Positions 1 to 4,430 of a stretch of DNA of 11,989 nucleotides are shown piece after piece; the stretch's first letter is position 1; each line of letters opens with the position of its first letter. Made by a program: the position numbers and the translations under genes. Source of the DNA: DATDCV01 sp036524155 (lineage in GTDB: Bacteria > Verrucomicrobiota > Verrucomicrobiia > Limisphaerales > UBA8199); NCBI GenBank assembly GCA_036524155.1, contig DATDCV010000398.1:1-11989 (forward strand), read 5' to 3'. The notes beneath the pieces are model-generated. The model did not search any database. It saw only the letters and a program-made list of their open reading frames with translations, and had not been told where the DNA came from.

Positions 1-60
1 ATTCGTTATCTGGCGTTAACGAGCGTGATTTGGCGTTATCCACCGATGCCTGGCGATACC
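1..60. repeat. 10-bp degenerate tandem array at the left edge
   Basis: Six consecutive 10-base units fit a consensus close to TGGCGTTATC. Every unit has C at position 4 and G at position 5, and alternate units (11-20, 31-40, 51-60) start TGGCG. The array probably continues beyond the left edge. The period is not a multiple of three, so a coding repeat is unlikely. No similarity persists after base 60. Confidence 0.75.
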
Positions 61-101
61 GCAGCACGGGCAGGGGGGATGGGAATTCCGACGCTTTCAA
101 C

Positions 102-131
102 CACTGATAGACACGGATGGCACCGATACAC
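102..131. repeat. CAC-N-GAT short periodic repeat
   Basis: Three copies of CACnGAT occur at 102, 112 and 121, with spacing of 10 and 9 bases. From memory, this 'ACACGGATGGACAC' style of sequence is scattered between genes in environmental Verrucomicrobiota and Planctomycetota genomes. I could not check that here. Confidence 0.5.
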
Positions 132-169
132 AAGCCGAAGCGCGAAATGCGCAACAGAGAACGACAACC

Positions 170-196
170 GCGGAATAGGCGGAACACGCGGAAGGC
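170..196. repeat. 9-bp tandem repeat GCGGAANNN, three units
   Basis: GCGGAA starts at 170, 179 and 188, giving an exact 9-base period, and each copy is followed by three variable bases. It is a short array within the repeat-rich left intergenic region. Confidence 0.6.
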
Positions 197-241
197 GGGT
201 TTAAGGGGTGGAGAATTTTCTTCCGGGGATATCTGGGGACC

Positions 242-286
242 GCTACATCTGCTACATCTGCTACATCTGCTACATCTGCTACACCC
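242..286. repeat. 9-bp tandem repeat GCTACATCT, five units
   Basis: Four exact copies of GCTACATCT are followed by one variant (GCTACACCC). On the complementary strand the core reads TGTAGC, the same hexamer found in the 516-580 array, so the two arrays are inverted with respect to each other. A plus-strand reading frame across it gives only Leu-His-Leu repeats, which I take as an artefact. Confidence 0.85.
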
Positions 287-322
287 GTTATGCCCGCCAG
301 GCGACCGGGGGAGAGGCTGGGA

Positions 323-410
323 CGTTGAAGCGTTGAAGCGTTGAAGCATTAAAGCGCTAAAACGCTAAAACGTTAGAGGGTTAAAACGTTAAAGCGTTGA
401 GAGGTCAAGA
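323..410. repeat. 8-bp degenerate tandem array, eleven units
   Basis: Eleven consecutive 8-base units have the consensus CGTTRAAG. The first three are identical (CGTTGAAG). Later units vary by substitution (for example CATTAAAG, CGCTAAAA, GGTTAAAA), but no unit is longer or shorter than 8 bases. This rigid spacing with drifting sequence suggests an old array that diverges without indels. Confidence 0.85.
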
Positions 411-423
411 GCGTCAAGGAGGG

Positions 424-437
424 GAAATGTTTTTCTC
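424..437. repeat. Dispersed repeat GAAATGTTTTTCTC, copy 1
   Basis: These 14 bases are identical to 598-611. The similarity continues more loosely into a G-rich stretch with spaced GC and CTG (copy 1 GGGCAGGGGCTG, copy 2 GAGCGGGGCCTG). Each copy lies just upstream of a tandem array (454-580 and 631-686), so it may be the lead-in of a larger repeated unit. Confidence 0.7.
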
Positions 438-453
438 CGGGCAGGGGCTGGAG

Positions 454-580
454 ATGCAAAAGCGTAGCCAGAAACGTAGCAGATTGCGGAAGTGGCTGCT
501 CACGGGCGGGTTGTGACCTGCAAAAGTGTAGCAGCAAAAGTGTAGCACCTGCAAAAGTGTAGCACCTGCAAAAACGTAGC
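454..580. repeat. Imperfect repeats of CAAAAGTGTAGC type
   Basis: The clearest part is 516-580. Three 17-base units (516-532, 547-563 and 564-580) have consensus ACCTGCAAAAGTGTAGC, and a shortened 14-base unit (533-546) lacks the CCT. The last unit reads CAAAAACGTAGC. More diverged copies of the GTAGC core lie at 454-480. The TGTAGC core is the complement of the GCTACA core at 242-286. Confidence 0.8.
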
Positions 581-597
581 AGCTCCGAAGTCCGATT

Positions 598-611
598 GAA
601 ATGTTTTTCTC
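598..611. repeat. Dispersed repeat GAAATGTTTTTCTC, copy 2
   Basis: This is the second identical 14-base copy, matching 424-437. It is followed by a G-rich segment and then directly by the 7-bp array at 631. Confidence 0.7.
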
Positions 612-630
612 GGAGCGGGGCCTGCGATCC

Positions 631-686
631 GTTAAGCGTTAAGAGTTAAGAGTTAAGAGTTAAGAGTTAAGCGTTAAGCGTTGGTC
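631..686. repeat. 7-bp tandem array GTTAAGA/GTTAAGC
   Basis: Seven uninterrupted 7-base units run from 631 to 679. The outer units (first, sixth and seventh) are GTTAAGC and the inner four are GTTAAGA. A decayed eighth unit (GTTGGTC) follows. The GTTAA core is shared with the 8-bp array at 323-410, but the period is one base shorter. Confidence 0.9.
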
Positions 687-1222
687 CGTTGGCGTCGGTT
701 TTCGGTGCCGGGGGGATTACTTCCGGTGCCAGTTTTGAGTTGATGTATATGGCTGTCCGATCAAGCCAGGGAGCTTTTCCTCAGGGCCACTACTTTGATC
801 TTCGCGCGGGGCTCGTCGGGAAGGCGAACCCGGAAAGGTGCGGCGCTCAGTGGGCAGGCTTGGGAGGAGGAGCGGCTGAGCAGGTTGTGAACATACTTTG
901 TTCCGACCCCGACTTGTTTCCGCCGCTTCGTGTGGCCTATATTACAATCTCATTAACTGACCGTTTTCGTGGCCTGGGGCATTAGATCGGGAACACCACG
1001 CCAAGGCAAGCTCAATGGCTATTGATGTGCTGGGTGACCCCTTTTCCTTTTCCGGGCCATTGGGCACGCTGAGACAGCCTACGCCCTGGAGGGGAGGAAA
1101 GCTTCTTTGTGGATCGACCTTTGTATTAAGAAAGTCCCGGTAGAAGCGGAAGCGAAGGGAAAGAAAACCGGAAAGGCCAAAGTTTTTTTTCTTGATCAGG
1201 GTGACCCCTGAGCTGTGTGATG
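687..1222. other. Intergenic region with no convincing gene
   Basis: I see no gene here. A plus-strand frame at 689-985 starts with TTG and shows no recognisable motif. A second frame at 1038-1211 is open for 57 codons and ends in a lysine-rich stretch, but it has no ATG or GTG start. An 11-base direct repeat, GGGTGACCCCT, occurs at 1032-1042 and 1199-1209. The 3' end of the fucosidase gene reaches in to 1223, and no clear intrinsic terminator follows its stop. Confidence 0.5.
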
Positions 1223-2644
1223 TTAATAAGCTGAGAGAGTTACGAAAGGCGGGGCGCGCGTTTGGGTTATATGAAGAAGCAGTTCTTCCGCGGAAACATC
1301 ACCCGCATCGAGGATCCGTTTCCAGCCGATGGTCGTCGCCTGGAGCACTTTGTTGGTTTTCCCGCCTTCGCAGAGGGCGACTTCGAAAGCTTCCACTCGC
1401 TGCCCCTTCGTGATGTCCTCCTGGAGCACCACGTGTTTGATTCTGCGCGGTTTCTGAAATTTCAACCGTTGCATAAATGTCCCGTCTGCTTCGGTGCGCA
1501 TAGGCTCCACCGTCGTCCCTATGCCTGCGACCAGGTTGGTGGTGAACAGGCTGCGCAGAGCATCCCCGAATTCCCGGAGCCGCGCCACATCGAGGTCGGG
1601 AATGCGGCCGGTGTTATCGGACGAGAGGTTAAGCTGCAGAACGGCGTTGCGGCCGACCGTGTGCCGGTAAATCCGGAGCAATTCCGGAAGGCTCTTTATG
1701 GTGGAGTCCTGGCCCGGATGCCAGAACCATTGCCGCCGCAGTGAGACAGCCGCAGTCGCTGGGTGCCAGTGGAGGGACTTCGCCCCTTCAATACGCTTCC
1801 GGCTCCCGAGGTCCAGAGCTGTTCTGTCTGGCCAGTCGTATTTGTCCGGGGGAACAGGTATGGGAACCACGCTCCATTCGCTCTCCCTCGCCTGACCGAT
1901 TTCGTTGCCCACCCACCGTACGTCCGGTCCGCGCATGCTGATCACGGCGTTCGGCTGAAGCTCGCGAATCACACGGTAATAACGCTGAAAATCGTAACCC
2001 TGTTGGAGCGGCGAGGGCTGGGCCCCGTCGAGAAACACCTCGCAAATCTCGCCGTAGTTTGTCAGCAGCTCCGTCAGTTGGCCGCAGTAATAATCGTTGT
2101 ATTTAGCGGCGTCGCGGCCATACGCCGGATGATTGAGATCGGCCGGAGAAAGATAAATGCCAAATTTGAGCCCGGCTTTCCGGCATGCTTCCGAGATTTC
2201 GCGGACAACGTCGCCCTGCCCGGCTTTCCAGGGGCTGTATTTCACAGAGTGGCGTGTGTAGGCGCTTGGCCACATGCAGAAACCGTCATGATGTTTGCAT
2301 AAGAACGTGAGGGACTGCGCCCCAAAGTCTCGGGCCGCCTCAGCCCATTGCCCGCAATCCAGATTCGCCGGGTTGAATAACGACGGGTCCTCCTTGCCCG
2401 AGCCCCATTCTTTGCCCGTGAAGGTGTTCATGCCAAAGTGGACGAGGGCTTGAACCTCCCTTTCCTGCCAAGCGAGTTGGGCGCGGGTCGGTGAAACCCT
2501 TATTGTTCGACCCAAGGCTATCTCCATGGGTTCCAAAGCTAACCAAGAGGCTGACGCCCGCAGAACACTTGTGCTCAACAGCGCAGAGGCTAGGAACACG
2601 AGTGCTAGTGAACGGCTAATGAGGCTTGACGGCGGTTTGCGCAT
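1223..2644 (-). CDS. Exported alpha-L-fucosidase, GH29 family
   Basis: The 473-residue product is a glycoside hydrolase family 29 enzyme, expected to remove terminal L-fucose from glycans with retention of configuration. Residues 1-33 form a signal peptide ending near ASA, so it acts outside the cytoplasm. Family landmarks, in order, are HFGMNTF (69-75) followed by EWG, KHHDGF (117-122), the FGIYLSP strand (161-167) and CEVFLDGA (201-208). D206 is the expected nucleophile; most relatives read VWFDGA here. The WVGNE...RESEWS segment (244-258) should supply the acid/base glutamate, E254 or E256 being likelier than E248. This layout fits subfamily GH29-B better than GH29-A. From about 370 to 473 there is a beta-rich C-terminal part ending in an SRA.P-like strand, so the gene looks complete. 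The ATG at 2642-2644 follows AGGA with a 4-base spacer. Its leader overlaps an RHS core remnant, and no transporter or partner hydrolase is visible nearby. Confidence 0.93.
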   Translation of the reverse strand: MRKPPSSLISRSLALVFLASALLSTSVLRASASWLALEPMEIALGRTIRVSPTRAQLAWQEREVQALVHFGMNTFTGKEWGSGKEDPSLFNPANLDCGQWAEAARDFGAQSLTFLCKHHDGFCMWPSAYTRHSVKYSPWKAGQGDVVREISEACRKAGLKFGIYLSPADLNHPAYGRDAAKYNDYYCGQLTELLTNYGEICEVFLDGAQPSPLQQGYDFQRYYRVIRELQPNAVISMRGPDVRWVGNEIGQARESEWSVVPIPVPPDKYDWPDRTALDLGSRKRIEGAKSLHWHPATAAVSLRRQWFWHPGQDSTIKSLPELLRIYRHTVGRNAVLQLNLSSDNTGRIPDLDVARLREFGDALRSLFTTNLVAGIGTTVEPMRTEADGTFMQRLKFQKPRRIKHVVLQEDITKGQRVEAFEVALCEGGKTNKVLQATTIGWKRILDAGDVSAEELLLHITQTRAPPFVTLSAY

Positions 2645-2729
2645 TGTTTCCTATAAAGCATTGTGGCTCCCAATTGCACCGTGCCGGAAAGTGAAATGTT
2701 CTCGCCCGGCCACAAGGTTTCACTCTCCA

Positions 2730-2897
2730 GTAAAGGGAGTCTGTGGCCTCATCCTGATGCTTTGTGGAGAAACGGAACCGGAAGAGGTTGGCTTTGGCCA
2801 GGGGACCGGTGGCGCGGAGGAGTTCCCCGAAGGGGCCGTATTCGTATCGGGGAGCGTTGGGCAAGGTAAGGGCGTTGCCGTTCTCATTGAACGCGGT
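2730..2897 (-). pseudogene. Orphan fragment of an RHS core
   Basis: The minus strand encodes about 56 residues that match residues of about 1840-1900 of the intact RHS protein at 4431-10787, including NENGN, YEYGPFGELLRATGP, AKAN, RFSTK and SLYW. DNA identity is high in places: 2809-2841 matches 5158-5190 with one mismatch in 33 bases. The fragment starts after a stop codon in its own frame, carries an in-frame insertion of two residues (FRFRFSTK against FRFSTK), and loses similarity at once after LYW, before the RYYS...GRW hallmark. An ATG at 2864 exists, but nothing suggests a functional product. It is probably all that remains of a second RHS gene, or of a displaced core end left by recombination. 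Confidence 0.85.
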
Positions 2898-2913
2898 TCA
2901 TAGGAAAAGCACT

Positions 2914-3867
2914 TCATCTTTCCATTCCGCCGTCGTCTATTTTATGTGTGGATGGCACGTTTGTTTGCCCGTGCGAGTTGTCCCCCCACGCGACGATCGT
3001 CCCGTCAGCTCGAAGCGCGAGGCTATGACTTGATCCTGCGGCAACCGCTACCACCCTGTTGAGCCCCTCAGGGACGGTGCTTTCACCGTCCTTGTCGCAA
3101 CCCCATGCGAGCACGGTGCCGTTAGAGAGCAGGGCCAAACAGTGACAGCCTCCTGCGGCGATAGCGGTGACATTGCTCACTTTCGGCACATTAGAGACCT
3201 CACCGTACGAGTCATCACCCCACGCTTTAACCGTCCCGTCCGATAGAAGCACCAGATTATGCGCTGCTCCTGCCGCTACAGCCCTCACGGAGCTCATACC
3301 CGACGGAACTGCCGCTTCGCCGAAGGTATTGTCTCCCCACGCGGACACTTCGCCGCCGGAGTGCAGTGCTAAATAGTGCTCCCCTCCAGATGCAATGGTT
3401 ACAACGTTGCTAGGACCTGCGGGCGTGAGGGTAGGACTTGAGGAATCCTGACGCCAGGCAGTGATGCCGCCGCCAGCCCGGAGGACCACGTTGTCAAAAG
3501 ACCCCGTAGCGACGGCCACAACATTGGTCAAGTCCGGTGGCATATTCGTTTGGCCCTTGGCACCCCACACCACCACGGTTCCATTGGACCGAAGAGCCAA
3601 GCTATGAAGAGCTCCTCCAGCGATGGCTGCAACATCGCGCAACCCAGCAGGCGGGGAGCACTGGCCCATGGAATTGTCCCCCCAACATAGGACTGTTCCG
3701 TCGGCTTTAAGCGCGAGGCAGTGGCAAAAGCCCGCCGCAATCGTGGTGACTCGCGACCTTGACTGACCCGGCGAGGCCATAACCACTCGGCCACTTACTA
3801 CGGTTTCCCGCGCATGTCGGTCTGCGGGCGAGCCAAAGGGCAGCACTATGCTCAAAAGACAAGCCAT
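2914..3867 (-). CDS. Secreted RCC1-type seven-repeat beta-propeller protein
   Basis: The 317-residue product consists of a short hydrophobic leader (MACLLSIVLPFG, ending near ADRHA) and seven repeats of about 37-39 residues with the grammar VxAIAAGxxHxLALxxDGTVxAWGDNxxGQ. Repeats start near residues 39, 79, 116, 155, 194, 233 and 272. Seven is the number needed for one closed RCC1-like propeller. The third repeat is degenerate: it keeps VVAVATGS but lacks DGT and the WG doublet. In eukaryotes this fold binds partners such as nucleosomes; in bacteria its role is generally unknown, with surface binding the usual guess. I chose the ATG at 3865-3867 because it gives the signal-like leader. The frame stays open to an ATG at 4095, but that extension is Cys/His-rich and runs to the edge of an IS remnant. 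AAGG stands only 3 bases before the chosen ATG, so the start is uncertain. Confidence 0.82.
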   Translation of the reverse strand: MACLLSIVLPFGSPADRHARETVVSGRVVMASPGQSRSRVTTIAAGFCHCLALKADGTVLCWGDNSMGQCSPPAGLRDVAAIAGGALHSLALRSNGTVVVWGAKGQTNMPPDLTNVVAVATGSFDNVVLRAGGGITAWRQDSSSPTLTPAGPSNVVTIASGGEHYLALHSGGEVSAWGDNTFGEAAVPSGMSSVRAVAAGAAHNLVLLSDGTVKAWGDDSYGEVSNVPKVSNVTAIAAGGCHCLALLSNGTVLAWGCDKDGESTVPEGLNRVVAVAAGSSHSLALRADGTIVAWGDNSHGQTNVPSTHKIDDGGMER

Positions 3868-4097
3868 TGACCTTAGCGCCTTAATGCGTGGGCGAATCCA
3901 ATGGCGTCCCCAATCGCAGCTTATTTTGGGGCCTCGCAATTGACAGCGATCAAGGCAGTGAACAATACCCTGTTTGAAGCAGCAGTGCCGTAATACGAAG
4001 ATACGTCGTGAGAGCATTAGACTAAATGCGTGATAGCAAGTTATGCAAGTTAAAGTATAATACATGGTTGTTGAACTGGGAGAAGTTGTGAACAATC
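3868..4097. other. AT-rich upstream region of the RCC1-type gene
   Basis: This stretch separates the RCC1-type gene from the transposase remnant. It becomes AT-rich toward the right: 4021-4080 has 21 G/C in 60 bases, far below the neighbouring genes. It may carry the promoter of the RCC1-type gene, but I could not find a pair of -35/-10 boxes with correct spacing. Confidence 0.35.
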
Positions 4098-4399
4098 GGC
4101 GAGTTGGGTTTCAAGGGGCTCGGCCTGCCCGGCTAGTTGTTGATCGGTTCCGCCCAAAAGCCCATGGGCCGGGAGTTGAAGCACGTTTTTTGCCCGTTCA
4201 ACCGAGGGGTGTCCGGCATCCGGGCGGGCGTGGAGCACTTGGTCAGTCGCGCCAAGCGTTGCCGGATTGTAACGAATACCCTGCATCATCTGAAGGAAGG
4301 CTTTAAGGATCTGGTCATGGGGGCCGCTTGTGGACCGTACAACTCGCGCCAACCCCATCGCTCGAACGTGACTCCGTGCTCTTGGCAATCCAGATGAAT
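4098..4399 (+). pseudogene. C-terminal remnant of an IS5-superfamily DDE transposase
   Basis: In one plus-strand frame the fragment reads GELGFKGLGLPG, then an in-frame TAG (4134-4136), then KPMGRELK, FNRGVSGIRAGVEHL, AKRCRIV, LKEGFKDLVM and ACGPYNSR, ending at TGA. This order matches the C-terminal part of DDE_Tnp_4-type transposases of the IS5 superfamily (DxGFxG...KKPxGxEL...NRxxSxxRxxxEH...KRxRI...K.G..D.VM...CGLHN.R). The Glu of VEHL is the expected third catalytic acidic residue. The N-terminal two thirds, with the first two Asp residues, are missing, and I found no terminal inverted repeats or target duplications. It lies in the 563-base gap between the RHS and RCC1-type genes, opposite to their strand. 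It cannot be active. Confidence 0.82.
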
Positions 4400-4430
4400 C
4401 AAGGGACAAAATGGTTGTCATGCGTGCGGC

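Noticed and set aside
117..344. Plus-strand frame of 75 codons with Leu-His-Leu repeats
   Set aside because: The repeats are simply the 9-bp GCTACATCT array read in frame; the rest is Arg-rich with no motif and no ribosome site.
454..580. Possible CRISPR array
   Set aside because: Units are 14-17 bp and abut each other with no unique spacers, and there is no cas gene nearby.
689..985. Plus-strand frame of 98 codons
   Set aside because: It starts with TTG directly after the 7-bp array, has no recognisable domain and is not supported by context.
1196..1211. Perfect 6-bp hairpin TCAGGG-TGAC-CCCTGA near a run of eight T
   Set aside because: The T run lies on the 5' side of the hairpin on the plus strand, so on the minus transcript of the fucosidase gene it becomes an A run. 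It cannot be an intrinsic terminator in either direction.
1262..2302. Plus-strand frames of 160 and 179 codons opposite the fucosidase gene
   Set aside because: They lie antisense to a gene with clear GH29 motifs and show no family signature; GC-rich codon use keeps the antisense frames open.
4020..4080. Candidate promoter of the RCC1-type gene with TATTAT on the minus strand
   Set aside because: No -35-like hexamer with 16-18 base spacing fits convincingly; only the AT-rich composition supports it, so I did not list it as a promoter.
4050..4421. Minus-strand frame of 123 codons after the RHS gene, considered as an immunity gene
   Set aside because: It is the complement of the transposase remnant, which has clear family motifs in the plus-strand frame; the minus frame has none.
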